From IMG/VR virus record IMGVR_UViG_3300035162_001861, positions 1 to 22,150 of that record: a DNA stretch of 22,150 bases. One strand, given 5' to 3'. Within the stretch, counting starts at the first letter, position 1; every line of letters starts with the position of its first letter. Positions 13,826-21,363 of the stretch are shown piece after piece. The position numbers were made by a program, and so were the translations under genes. A model generated the notes under the pieces. The model saw nothing but the letters and a program-made list of their open reading frames with translations. It made no database searches and was not told where the DNA came from. Source of the DNA: a virus.

Positions 13826-16064
13826 CGGACTCTACTTTTTGCTTGGCCGGAGTAAGATGCAGTTGATTGTCGACGACATCGATCTTCAATGTGCCACCTT
13901 CTCTTAGATCACCGAACAATAGCATTTTACTAAGTGGACGTTTGATCTCTTTATCGATATATCTGTGCATAGGTCTTGCACCCATTTTACTATCAAAGCC
14001 GTTTTCAGCAAGGTGATCAAGTGCATCATCTGTAATTTCACAAACAACATTTTTATCATCAAGCATTGTTTTAAGTTCAAGTAAGAACTTACCAACAATT
14101 TTAAGCATAATAGGTTTTTCAAGTTTTCCAAATGTAACTACACCGTCAAGTCTATTTCTAAACTCTGGAGCAAAGAAACGTTTGAATTCTTCATCGCCGT
14201 ATTCACCATCTAGATCTTCATTAAATCCAATAGTATTCTTTTCTGCTTGTGCGGCACCTAAGTTAGTAGTAAGGATTAGGATACAATTACGTGCATCTGC
14301 TTCTTTACCATCACTACCTGTAATTTTACCATTGTCCATAATCTGTAATAGAATTTGTGCAATGTCAGGGTGTGCTTTTTCAATCTCATCAAGTAGTAGT
14401 ACACAGTTAGGATGTTCTTGTAGTTGATTAATCAACTGTCCTGAATGATCATCGTGACCTACATAGCCTGGAGGTGAACCAATTAGCTTACTTACACTAT
14501 GCTTCTCTTGGAATTCACTCATATCAAAACGTGCAAGGTGTACGCTTAGATGTTTTGCAAGTTGTTTTGCAAGTTCAGTTTTACCGACACCAGTTGGACC
14601 CATAAACACAAAGCTACCAATTGGCTTTTCTTCTGATTTAAGTCCAGCCTGTGCAACAAGAATCTTATCTACAATCTCATCAATAGCAGTGTCTTGTCCA
14701 TACACATTAAGTTTAAGATTTTTATCTAGCTGGCTAAGATTATTTGTTTCCTTTTGCTGAATCTGCTCAGGTGGTAGATTAACAAATTTAGCAAGTTCGT
14801 ACTTGACCTCGTCTGCTCCTACAATCTTTTCACCGTCATAAGATTTCAAGTTAAAGCGCGAACATGCAAGATCAATTAAGTCAATAGCTTTATCAGGTAA
14901 CTTTTTGTCAGTGATATACTTAATACTTAATTTAACAGCTTCGTCGATTGCTTCTTGTGTAATCGTTGTATTATGGAATTCTTCATAATACTTTTTAATG
15001 CCTTGTAAAATTTGTACTGTTGTTTTCTTATCAGGCTCGTCTACACTTACACGTTGGAATCGACGCATCAATGCACGATCCTTTTCAAAGAACTTACGAT
15101 ACTCGTCCCATGTAGTTGACGCAACAACTTTAATGTCGCCTTTACCTAGTGCAGGCTTTAACATATTAGCCAAATCGTTTGAACTATTGCCGCCACCGGC
15201 TCCTGCTCCGTTCATCATATGTGCTTCGTCAATGAATACAATAGTTTTACCTTGCTTCTTAATTGCGGCCATGACTAGCTTAAAGCGTTCTTCAAAGTCT
15301 CCGCGATACTTACTACCTGCAAGCATAGCACCAATGTCTAGATTATAAACACTATACTCTAACAAGAACTCAGGTACTTCTTTGTTAACGATACGATATG
15401 CAAGACCTTCTGCAATAGCAGTTTTACCAACACCTGGATCACCAACTAATAGTACGTTGTTCTTGTTACGGCGCCCTAATGAAAGAGCAATACTTTCAAT
15501 TTCTTCAGCTCTACCAATGACGGGATCAATTTTGCCGCTTTCAACTTCAATGTTTAGGTTAGTAGTAAACGCCTTCAACGCTTTTTGTGCTAAACCTGTT
15601 AGTTCTTCATCTTCTACTGACGATACAAATTCATTATTAATATAATTGCTGAACTTTTCTTTATCCACACCTGCCTTAGTAACAGTGTATGTAGCAAACG
15701 AATTCTTTTCGTTTAGCATAGAAAGAAAAACATCACAGATATCAATATGCTGACGTCCACTAAATAGAACTTGTGTAAACGCTCTGTTCATTACTCGTTC
15801 AACTGTTTGTGTCTTCTTGGGCTTATACTTTACCTTTGAATCAGGAACTGTAATATCAACTAGTTTAGTCTGGAGATACTCTAAGATCTCTTTTTGTAAC
15901 GGTGCAACATCTGTTCCATAACCTTGCAAAATCTTTGTAAAGTTATCAGTACATAGCATTGCAAATAGCAAATGTTCCAGCGTCACATACTCGTGATTTA
16001 ACTGTCTTGCATCTTTAATACTTTTATCAAATACAACTTGTAACTCTTCGGATGGTTCTACCAT
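13803..16064 (-). CDS. clpA: ClpA-type AAA+ unfoldase
   Basis: A 753-residue double-ring Clp ATPase, almost the same length as E. coli ClpA (758). It has an N-terminal repeat domain (about 1-150), D1 with Walker A GDPGVGKT (208-215) and Walker B FIDEAH, and D2 with Walker A GPTGVGKT (489-496), the pore loop GYVG and Walker B LLLDE (556-560). The arginine-finger stretch FAPEFRNRLD is present. Crucially, TIGFNED carries the tripeptide IGF (612-614) at the place of the ClpP-docking loop of ClpA (IGL), and there is no ClpB middle coiled-coil domain. It therefore probably feeds proteins to ClpP, either the host's or a phage one not in this window. A perfect sigma-70 promoter lies directly upstream, so expression should begin early. 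Confidence 0.96.
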   Translation of the reverse strand: MVEPSEELQVVFDKSIKDARQLNHEYVTLEHLLFAMLCTDNFTKILQGYGTDVAPLQKEILEYLQTKLVDITVPDSKVKYKPKKTQTVERVMNRAFTQVLFSGRQHIDICDVFLSMLNEKNSFATYTVTKAGVDKEKFSNYINNEFVSSVEDEELTGLAQKALKAFTTNLNIEVESGKIDPVIGRAEEIESIALSLGRRNKNNVLLVGDPGVGKTAIAEGLAYRIVNKEVPEFLLEYSVYNLDIGAMLAGSKYRGDFEERFKLVMAAIKKQGKTIVFIDEAHMMNGAGAGGGNSSNDLANMLKPALGKGDIKVVASTTWDEYRKFFEKDRALMRRFQRVSVDEPDKKTTVQILQGIKKYYEEFHNTTITQEAIDEAVKLSIKYITDKKLPDKAIDLIDLACSRFNLKSYDGEKIVGADEVKYELAKFVNLPPEQIQQKETNNLSQLDKNLKLNVYGQDTAIDEIVDKILVAQAGLKSEEKPIGSFVFMGPTGVGKTELAKQLAKHLSVHLARFDMSEFQEKHSVSKLIGSPPGYVGHDDHSGQLINQLQEHPNCVLLLDEIEKAHPDIAQILLQIMDNGKITGSDGKEADARNCILILTTNLGAAQAEKNTIGFNEDLDGEYGDEEFKRFFAPEFRNRLDGVVTFGKLEKPIMLKIVGKFLLELKTMLDDKNVVCEITDDALDHLAENGFDSKMGARPMHRYIDKEIKRPLSKMLLFGDLREGGTLKIDVVDNQLHLTPAKQKVESDAETVHE

Positions 16065-16098
16065 TACGTTTTTATTCCTTTTCTTAATTTACTTTACT

Positions 16099-16127
16099 AT
16101 TATAATACAATTACGGACCGTTGTCAA
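16099..16127 (-). promoter_or_regulatory. Perfect consensus sigma-70 promoter of clpA
   Basis: Minus-strand TTGACA (16122-16127) and TATAAT (16099-16104) are 17 bases apart, twelve of twelve consensus matches. The -35 overlaps the dnaJ-like stop codon (16124-16126). Start would be near 16092, leaving a 28-base leader with AAGGA before the clpA ATG. It gives clpA, and genes after it, a promoter independent of the lysis region upstream. Confidence 0.93.
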
Positions 16128-16948
16128 CTATATTTCTTACCAATCTCTTTAATAATATTTAAGTCTTCTTGATCTAATCCTGATGGTGTCTGGCCCACGA
16201 TTTTAACTAATACGTTGCCTGAATTGCCGCCTCTATTAAGTAGTCCCTTGCCTGTAATTTTTAATGTAGTGTTAGGTGGAGTGCCACCTGGTATATTTAA
16301 GTTTACACTCGACCCGCCCGGAACACTAATTCTAATTACGCACCCTGTTATTAGTGCTAGTGTGTTTATACGCTTAGTTGTAATTAAATCAAGACCATTT
16401 ACTTCATAATCGTTTGTGCCTTTAATTACAATTTGCACATATAAGTCTCCTGGAGGCACTTGTTGTATATCATGCTGGCCCATGCCTGCATATCTAATCT
16501 TATCACCTTGTCTTACACCCTGCGGTATCTGAATGTCAATCGTTTGTTCACGACCGTTGTTCAATCTATAGTTTGCAATAATGTTTTTGCCATTAAACAC
16601 TTCTTCAATACTAACGTCACAGCCAATAGTAATATCTTGATTACGCATTTGTTGTCTTGCACCCGGCCCCATTCCTCCACCAAATCCAAACTGACTCATA
16701 ATATCATTAATATCAAAGGCATGACCACCACCTTGGAATTGCTGTGAATTAAATGAATGTTGGGGATTGTCGTATTGCTGGCGTTTTTGTGGATCTTTTA
16801 GTATACCGTATGCTTCAGCAACTTTTTTAAAGTGTTCGGCATCACCACCCCTGTCGGGATGGTGTTTCATACTTGCTTGCTTGTATGCTTTTTTAAGGTC
16901 TTCGGGTGACGCTTGTTTTTGCACCCCTAGTATGTCATAATAATTCAT
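16124..16948 (-). CDS. DnaJ/CbpA-like co-chaperone (class B, no zinc finger)
   Basis: A 274-residue Hsp40. Residues 1-65 are a J-domain with the HPD motif at 30-32 (KHHPDRGGD), which stimulates DnaK ATPase. A Gly/Phe/Met-rich linker (FGFGGGMGPG, about 92-101) follows, then the two beta-rich client-binding domains. The four CxxCxGxG repeats of class A DnaJ are absent, so this is a class B protein like CbpA rather than a truncated DnaJ. No obvious Shine-Dalgarno sequence precedes the ATG. It follows the lysis cassette by 23 bases and precedes the clpA promoter. It would recruit the host DnaK to phage or host proteins, perhaps together with the phage ClpA. Confidence 0.94.
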   Translation of the reverse strand: MNYYDILGVQKQASPEDLKKAYKQASMKHHPDRGGDAEHFKKVAEAYGILKDPQKRQQYDNPQHSFNSQQFQGGGHAFDINDIMSQFGFGGGMGPGARQQMRNQDITIGCDVSIEEVFNGKNIIANYRLNNGREQTIDIQIPQGVRQGDKIRYAGMGQHDIQQVPPGDLYVQIVIKGTNDYEVNGLDLITTKRINTLALITGCVIRISVPGGSSVNLNIPGGTPPNTTLKITGKGLLNRGGNSGNVLVKIVGQTPSGLDQEDLNIIKEIGKKYS

Positions 16949-16971
16949 ACTAATACTTATTTGTTAGTAGG

Positions 16972-17343
16972 TTACTTTTTACTAGTTCCGGTATACAGTC
17001 CAAACCAAGCCGCACCTGCACCAACTACAATACTAATAAGTCCACTTTGCTCCATACTTGGATCTGGTAAGTTCATGTACCAAATAACACATTTATAAAG
17101 CAACACAATATACACAGTTAAGAACATACGTGGAAAGATTCTCCAAGCATCTACTGCTCTAGCCATATGTATAAGCCTAGCATACGGATTAGGACCCATA
17201 TCTTTTACGCTAGTATCTACTTCTAAGTCTAGTTTAACTTTACGTGTTGTAGTATCTGATGTGCTTACTACTACTGCATCAGGCTTTGATTCAACTGCTG
17301 GCCCAATGTCTTTATCTAAGTCTTCAAGTTTTTTTCTTGGCAT
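16972..17343 (-). CDS. Holin-like membrane protein
   Basis: A 123-residue protein with a long charged N-terminus (about 1-65) and two C-terminal membrane segments, MFLTVYIVLLYKCVIWYM and LISIVVGAGAAWFGLYTG, ending in a short basic tail. The second span and GLYTG resemble the conserved end of holin-like proteins in marine T4-like phages. GAGGG lies about nine bases before the ATG, and the gene overlaps its upstream neighbour by 20 bases. It is the last gene of the lysis cassette; together with the endolysin and spanins it would make the timed hole. Holin identity is inferred from topology and place. Confidence 0.75.
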   Translation of the reverse strand: MPRKKLEDLDKDIGPAVESKPDAVVVSTSDTTTRKVKLDLEVDTSVKDMGPNPYARLIHMARAVDAWRIFPRMFLTVYIVLLYKCVIWYMNLPDPSMEQSGLISIVVGAGAAWFGLYTGTSKK

Positions 17344-17623
17344 TTTTCTTTCCCTCTAGTTTATTTAAACGAGCTTCTAGCTCATCAATTTTTTTAGTGA
17401 CATGCGGATACTTCTTACGCCAAGCATCAGTCGGTTGTTCAAACCAAGTTAATCCCCAACGCTCTACTAGAAAGTCTAAGAACTGATCTAGTTTAGCATA
17501 GCACCAAAGCCCTGCTCTTGTATCTTTAAAATACGCTAAAAATGCGGCGCCAGCTATTGCGCCAAGTATACTTGTGTACACCCACAAAGTATCACCTGTT
17601 AGTCTTTCAATCAAATCCCACAT
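17324..17623 (-). CDS. Membrane protein with C-terminal coiled coil, lysis-cassette member
   Basis: A 99-residue protein: a short start, one hydrophobic span (WVYTSILGAIAGAAFLAYF, about 14-32), an amphipathic Trp-rich middle and a coiled-coil-like, Lys-rich end (KKIDELEARLNKLEGKKNAK). GGGGG lies seven bases upstream. It sits between the o-spanin and the holin-like gene. It could be a second holin, an antiholin or a holin partner; it could also be a structural protein. Topology suggests a cytoplasmic C-terminal coil. Confidence 0.68.
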   Translation of the reverse strand: MWDLIERLTGDTLWVYTSILGAIAGAAFLAYFKDTRAGLWCYAKLDQFLDFLVERWGLTWFEQPTDAWRKKYPHVTKKIDELEARLNKLEGKKNAKKKT

Positions 17624-17648
17624 AAATTGCCCCCTATGTTAGTATCTA

Positions 17649-18035
17649 TTATTCTTCTTTTTCTTCTTCTGGAAGCGGTTGTACTGCTTCTTCATAATAA
17701 ACAATTATTTCTTTTTGCTGTTCAATATAACGTCTTAGTTCAGCAAAATTTAAACTAAGATTTTCGTAGTCTTTTACACTAATAACAATGCGAGCATCGC
17801 CACCGTTTTTCTTTCTATATTCTTCAATAAACTCTTCAAAATTATCTTTGTTAACAACATAAATCTTAACATCGTTCATTTGCACAGGCTTTGGACTAGA
17901 AACAATAGGTACTACTGTTTTCTCAATTTTAGTAACGATTTGTATCTGCGGTTCTTGATTAAATGTACTACAACTACTCAGTAGGAGTGTCGCTAGTAAT
18001 AGACTCGAGATCGTCCCAAAGTTTATCTGTTGCAT
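17649..18035 (-). CDS. Outer-membrane spanin lipoprotein (Rz1-like, o-spanin)
   Basis: A 128-residue lipoprotein. It has a hydrophobic signal ending in the lipobox LLSSC with lipidated C22; Ser at +2 favours outer-membrane sorting. The mature part is charged, with an acidic end (PLPEEEKEE). Its first 62 bases overlap the 3' end of the i-spanin gene in another frame, the classical Rz/Rz1 arrangement. GAGG lies seven bases before the ATG inside the i-spanin gene. At 106 mature residues it is longer than lambda Rz1 and not Pro-rich. It would join the i-spanin to fuse the two membranes in the last step of lysis. Confidence 0.84.
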   Translation of the reverse strand: MQQINFGTISSLLLATLLLSSCSTFNQEPQIQIVTKIEKTVVPIVSSPKPVQMNDVKIYVVNKDNFEEFIEEYRKKNGGDARIVISVKDYENLSLNFAELRRYIEQQKEIIVYYEEAVQPLPEEEKEE

Positions 18036-18360
18036 TTTGCATCCTCTTTTCGATTAATCCTGGCTTCTTTTCTGCCAAGTGTGTTAGATTATGTTTTTGC
18101 AAAGTCGCACGAAGTTCATCCCCGTACGTCTCTGCTTTTCTTAGTTCTACATTGAGGGTATCAGTAAGTCCGTTAAGTCTAATGTTGTCTGCTTTAACTG
18201 TTGCAAGACTTTGTTCACTGATTTCAACTGCCGCTTCTAGTTTAGCGTTATTAAGCCGTGCAATTTCTAAATTAGACTGTAGTTGCTTAACGTAGAAAAC
18301 TCCGCCGCCAGCACCTGCTAACATAATAAAAACTAATGCAATTTTAATTGTGCTAAACAT
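17974..18360 (-). CDS. Inner-membrane spanin (Rz-like, i-spanin)
   Basis: A 128-residue protein with an N-terminal membrane anchor (IKIALVFIMLAGAGGGVFYV, about 5-24) and a long periplasmic coiled coil (about 26-85: heptad-like with Leu, Ala and Glu). This is the shape of Rz-type i-spanins. It starts eight bases after the endolysin stop and its end overlaps the o-spanin gene by 62 bases. In the membrane it would bridge the periplasm through the o-spanin once the peptidoglycan is cut. The gene pair plus neighbours make the assignment good. Confidence 0.83.
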   Translation of the reverse strand: MFSTIKIALVFIMLAGAGGGVFYVKQLQSNLEIARLNNAKLEAAVEISEQSLATVKADNIRLNGLTDTLNVELRKAETYGDELRATLQKHNLTHLAEKKPGLIEKRMQNATDKLWDDLESITSDTPTE

Positions 18361-18368
18361 AGACCAGT

Positions 18369-19226
18369 TTACCCTAGTAACTTTTTTATTGTGTTAGGCC
18401 CTACAATGCCATCAGCAGTTAAGCCGTTAGCACCTTGCCATTTTTTAACAAGCCTTGCAGTACCTGGACCAAAGATTCCATCAGCAGGGGAAATATTAAG
18501 TTTTTCTTGTACTTCTGCTACTAGTGGACCACGTGATCCTTGTCTAAGGGTTTGATTAAGATTTAGTTCTTTCTCATCAGGCTCTTCGTATCCGCCGCCA
18601 AACACATCAAGTGCGTGTATGTAATGTTTCTTGCGATCTTCTAAGCCAATTGTTCCGCCATTGATACGTTTGGTCATACCAACAATATCTTGTCCGTCAC
18701 AATACTTGTTAATGTTGTTTGTGTCCCAGAACCAACATGCTGAGTCTAGTGCGCCTTTCTTAGTGCGTACATAATCAGTTGCTTCTTCAGGAGACATTTC
18801 CATTTCTTTTGAAAATTCTGTATAGTTGTAACGCCCAGTTAACTGAAGTATGCCACCGCCGCGAAACTTCCAACCGTCACCACTATTAGTGTTGCCGTTG
18901 TCCATACGTGAAGCGTAAATAACGTTTGCAATTTTTTCTGGTTGTCTGTGATATTCATTAGCATCTCGTCCTGCTCGTTTAAAATACTTTGGAAAAATGC
19001 TGTTAAGTGCTTTTGCACTATAGTTGAGATTCTCACTCAAAACTCTAAAGCCACCTGACTCGTGTCCGCATTGTGCAATAAAGCCTGCAACCCGTTCAAC
19101 AGTGTCTACTTCCCAGAGTGGTAATACATCGCACATTGCGTCATACCAATCTTTCCAGTCTTCTCTATGAATTAGCTCTTCGGCCATCCATGGTTCAAAA
19201 TCAAATTTAAAGTGTTCTTTTGCCAT
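18369..19226 (-). CDS. GH19 endolysin with C-terminal peptidoglycan-binding domain
   Basis: A 285-residue lysozyme-like hydrolase of glycoside hydrolase family 19 (chitinase fold), which cuts the glycan of peptidoglycan. Evidence: GHESGGF with E56 and SENLNYSA with E65 as catalytic candidates, and FRGGGILQLTGRYNY, the family's substrate loop motif. Residues about 226-283 are a peptidoglycan-binding domain (LRQGSRGPLVAEVQ and later DGIVGPNT). There is no signal peptide, so it needs a holin for release. AGGA lies eight bases upstream of the ATG. It heads a cassette of endolysin, i-spanin, o-spanin, and two membrane proteins. Confidence 0.95.
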   Translation of the reverse strand: MAKEHFKFDFEPWMAEELIHREDWKDWYDAMCDVLPLWEVDTVERVAGFIAQCGHESGGFRVLSENLNYSAKALNSIFPKYFKRAGRDANEYHRQPEKIANVIYASRMDNGNTNSGDGWKFRGGGILQLTGRYNYTEFSKEMEMSPEEATDYVRTKKGALDSACWFWDTNNINKYCDGQDIVGMTKRINGGTIGLEDRKKHYIHALDVFGGGYEEPDEKELNLNQTLRQGSRGPLVAEVQEKLNISPADGIFGPGTARLVKKWQGANGLTADGIVGPNTIKKLLG

Positions 19227-19267
19227 TCTTACATTCCTTACTTTGGGGCAGTTGGCTATGACTGCGC

Positions 19268-19969
19268 TTATTTCCTCTTGAGGTGTAAACTGTAGCCCTC
19301 ATTAGTGAGTACAACAGTGTCGCCATATTTAGTGATATTGTAATCTCCTAAATACTTAGTTAGGAAAATTACTTCGCCCATATCTTTCATATTTATAGTT
19401 TCGCTTAGTTTAGTATCTGTACCAAAGTCAGTTACTTCAAACATAAGTGAGCCTGCATATGTATTTTTAACAATTAGTGTTTCGCCTAGCATGTCAATCG
19501 ACTCTGCATAGCTACTACTAAAAAAGTTTTTATAGTTTTCGTAGAACGTTTCATTTATTGCAATATCGTAACTGTCTTTATCAACAGGAATAGTTGCCAT
19601 TAAATTTTCTTCGTCTAAACTATGACTTCTAAAGTTCTTATAATACCTAAACTTCATGTTTTCTAATTTAGCTAATTTTTTAATACCATCAGCAATTTCT
19701 AGTACTTGTACTGCAACATCTTTGCTACGTTCAATTTCAACAAATACTTTATAAGTTCCGTCACTTTGTTCACCAGATGATACATCTGCATCTAATACAA
19801 ACGCATAACCTTTTTCAACAAAGTTTTCTAAGTCTTTTGCAGGAGCTTCGCCCATTACAGAAAATGCTAGTGTAACAATGTCACTATCTTCACCCATTTT
19901 AGATTTATAAGAATCAATTTCAACTATTGAATCAACTAAGTGTTTTAGATCATCTTTAAATAAGCCCAT
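19268..19969 (-). CDS. Conserved hypothetical phage protein
   Basis: A 233-residue, acidic alpha/beta protein with a beta-rich C-terminal half; no motif or membrane span recognised. Its ATG overlaps the preceding gene's stop by one base (TAATG). It ends 41 bases before the endolysin gene. In marine T4-like phages proteins of this type accompany the 173-residue protein next to it. A structural or assembly role is inferred from context alone. Confidence 0.7.
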   Translation of the reverse strand: MGLFKDDLKHLVDSIVEIDSYKSKMGEDSDIVTLAFSVMGEAPAKDLENFVEKGYAFVLDADVSSGEQSDGTYKVFVEIERSKDVAVQVLEIADGIKKLAKLENMKFRYYKNFRSHSLDEENLMATIPVDKDSYDIAINETFYENYKNFFSSSYAESIDMLGETLIVKNTYAGSLMFEVTDFGTDTKLSETINMKDMGEVIFLTKYLGDYNITKYGDTVVLTNEGYSLHLKRK

Positions 19970-20490
19970 TATACTGTCTCTGTTTCTGCTGTAGCTTCTG
20001 CATCAATGTCTGCTTGTTGTGTTTCATCTTCAATACTTGGAACACTACCAGCATCAAGCTCATAATCATTCATAGCTTTCATGCCACCGTAAATGTCAGC
20101 AATTAATTTCTTTGGCATCATAATTTCAACAACCCAAATTGGCAAAAGATCTAGTTTACCCTTTTTAGTCATTGACCTAATGTCGTCTGGTACGCGGATT
20201 TTACGTGGTTTAATAATTTTATCTTTTTTGAATGTAACTTTACAGTCATAATCTAATAGACGTTTGCCACCCATTGGGTCTGGCATGTTTTCATGTTCCC
20301 ACATAAATGAGCACGTAACCCAATGACGTGAAATCTTAGGACCAGCAACTAATTCGCCATCCTGCCAGTTATCGTACACATATACGTCAAGGTCGTCTAG
20401 CACTCTTTCAAAGTCTTTTAATACTGTGAATGCTACGTCACTGTCGTAGATTTCTGATATGTTCTTAATTACGTCAATAATGTCTTTCAT
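19969..20490 (-). CDS. Conserved phage protein, probably virion-associated
   Basis: A 173-residue protein with the stretches SRHWVTCSFMWEHENMPDPM, VTFKKDKIIKPRKIRVPDD and LLPIWVVEIMMPKKLIADI, a pattern I recall from many marine T4-like phages where it is listed as structural or hypothetical. The C-terminus is a Glu/Asp/Thr-rich tail. AGGTG precedes the ATG, and a GATAAATA box (20516-20523) would give a 20-base leader. It is the first gene of the leftward late unit that continues to the lysis cassette. Confidence 0.75.
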   Translation of the reverse strand: MKDIIDVIKNISEIYDSDVAFTVLKDFERVLDDLDVYVYDNWQDGELVAGPKISRHWVTCSFMWEHENMPDPMGGKRLLDYDCKVTFKKDKIIKPRKIRVPDDIRSMTKKGKLDLLPIWVVEIMMPKKLIADIYGGMKAMNDYELDAGSVPSIEDETQQADIDAEATAETETV

Positions 20491-20515
20491 GTCTGCACCT
20501 ATTCTCTTATACAGT

Positions 20516-20523
20516 TATTTATC
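20516..20523 (-). promoter_or_regulatory. Late-type promoter box GATAAATA (leftward)
   Basis: Minus-strand GATAAATAA, one mismatch to T4 TATAAATA. It lies in the divergent gap between the 173-residue gene and phoH, 38 bases from a matching box for phoH on the other strand. Predicted start near 20510. Confidence 0.72.
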
Positions 20524-20561
20524 AGTTTAATGTGTTAGTACTTAACACTCGTGACCAAGAT

Positions 20562-20569
20562 GATAAATA
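20562..20569 (+). promoter_or_regulatory. Late-type promoter box GATAAATA of phoH
   Basis: Plus-strand GATAAATAT with one mismatch to T4 TATAAATA. At the T4 spacing +1 falls on G20575, the first base of a perfect inverted repeat, so the leader is 56 bases and starts with a hairpin. Confidence 0.7.
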
Positions 20570-20574
20570 TTTTT

Positions 20575-20596
20575 GTAAGCAAGAAGTTATGCTTAC
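20575..20596 (+). repeat. Inverted repeat at the start of the phoH leader
   Basis: GTAAGC (20575-20580) and GCTTAC (20591-20596) form a six-base-pair hairpin with a ten-base loop. It begins at the predicted +1, as in leaders where a 5' hairpin protects the mRNA. There is no T-run, so it is not an intrinsic terminator. Confidence 0.65.
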
Positions 20597-20615
20597 GTGA
20601 AGTTATCGAAGTTAT
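20583..20615 (+). repeat. Three direct copies of GAAGTTAT in the phoH leader
   Basis: GAAGTTAT occurs at 20583-20590, 20599-20606 and 20608-20615. The first lies in the hairpin loop and the last ends just before AGGAGG of phoH. Three copies in 33 bases next to a ribosome binding site suggest a binding site for a regulator, or a decayed tandem repeat. Confidence 0.6.
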
Positions 20616-20630
20616 ATAGGAGGACACTTC

Positions 20631-21353
20631 ATGAGTGCAAAGCGAGCTCGCAAGAGTAAGAACTTTCACAATAACGTTGTTCAAATTAATACCTACCTTC
20701 CAGAAAAATCCAAAACTGTTAAAATCGTGCCTCGTAACAAGGCCCAAGAATCATACATGTTAACTCTGGCTGATGCTAAAAGAGACGTTGTCTTTGGTAT
20801 CGGACCAGCAGGAACAGGTAAGACTCTTATCGCGGTTCTAACAGCTATTAGTCTTTTCAAAGAAGGGGTAGTGGACAGAATTGTTGTAACAAGACCGGCT
20901 GTTTCAGTGGACGAAGACCTAGGTTTTTTACCGGGTACTTTGGAAGATAAAATGGCACCCTGGACAAGACCAATATTTGATGTTTTACGTGAATATTTCA
21001 CGGCAAAGGAAATTGAAGGCATGATAGCAGAAGGTGTGATTGAAATTGCGCCACTAGCATTTATGCGTGGTCGAACGTTTAAAAAAGCATATATTATTGC
21101 TGACGAGATGCAAAACTCTACAGCTAATCAAATGAAGATGCTACTTACACGTTTAGGAGAAGGTTCTAAAATGGCTGTAACAGGTGATCTTAATCAAGCA
21201 GATAGGATGAAAGACAATGGCTTAATTGACTTTGTTAATCAGCTCACTAGGTTTGGTGATGCAACACATTTAGCAACTGTTACTTTTGGTCATCAAGATA
21301 TCGAAAGGCATGACGCTGTAAAGGAGGTGCTTGAAGTCTACGGAGACGAATAA
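20631..21353 (+). CDS. phoH: PhoH-like P-loop ATPase
   Basis: A 240-residue PhoH family protein. After a basic N-terminus (MSAKRARKSKNFH) come Walker A GPAGTGKT (58-65), the PhoH stretch VTRPAVSVDEDLGFLPG, Walker B IIADEMQN, and TGDLNQAD. PhoH proteins bind ATP and are linked to RNA handling; in marine phages they are very common but their role is unsettled. AGGAGG sits eight bases before the ATG. It is the only plus-strand gene here, with its own late-type promoter, structured leader and terminator, so it is regulated as a single-gene unit. Length is typical for phage PhoH. Confidence 0.96.
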   Translation: MSAKRARKSKNFHNNVVQINTYLPEKSKTVKIVPRNKAQESYMLTLADAKRDVVFGIGPAGTGKTLIAVLTAISLFKEGVVDRIVVTRPAVSVDEDLGFLPGTLEDKMAPWTRPIFDVLREYFTAKEIEGMIAEGVIEIAPLAFMRGRTFKKAYIIADEMQNSTANQMKMLLTRLGEGSKMAVTGDLNQADRMKDNGLIDFVNQLTRFGDATHLATVTFGHQDIERHDAVKEVLEVYGDE

Positions 21354-21363
21354 CTAGGAATTC

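Noticed and set aside
14998-15348. 116-codon plus-strand frame inside clpA
   Set aside because: Opposite the ClpA D1 domain; no start signal and no recognisable product.
16124-16948. DnaJ lacking the CxxCxGxG zinc finger as a broken gene
   Set aside because: The J-domain, Gly/Phe linker and both C-terminal domains are complete; absence of the zinc finger is normal for class B (CbpA-type) proteins.
20575-20596. Hairpin read as a terminator for either strand
   Set aside because: No run of T follows on either strand and it lies within the phoH leader.
20535-20747. 70-codon minus-strand frame across the phoH leader
   Set aside because: It covers the promoter region and the start of phoH on the opposite strand, has no ribosome binding site, and is hydrophobic by chance composition.
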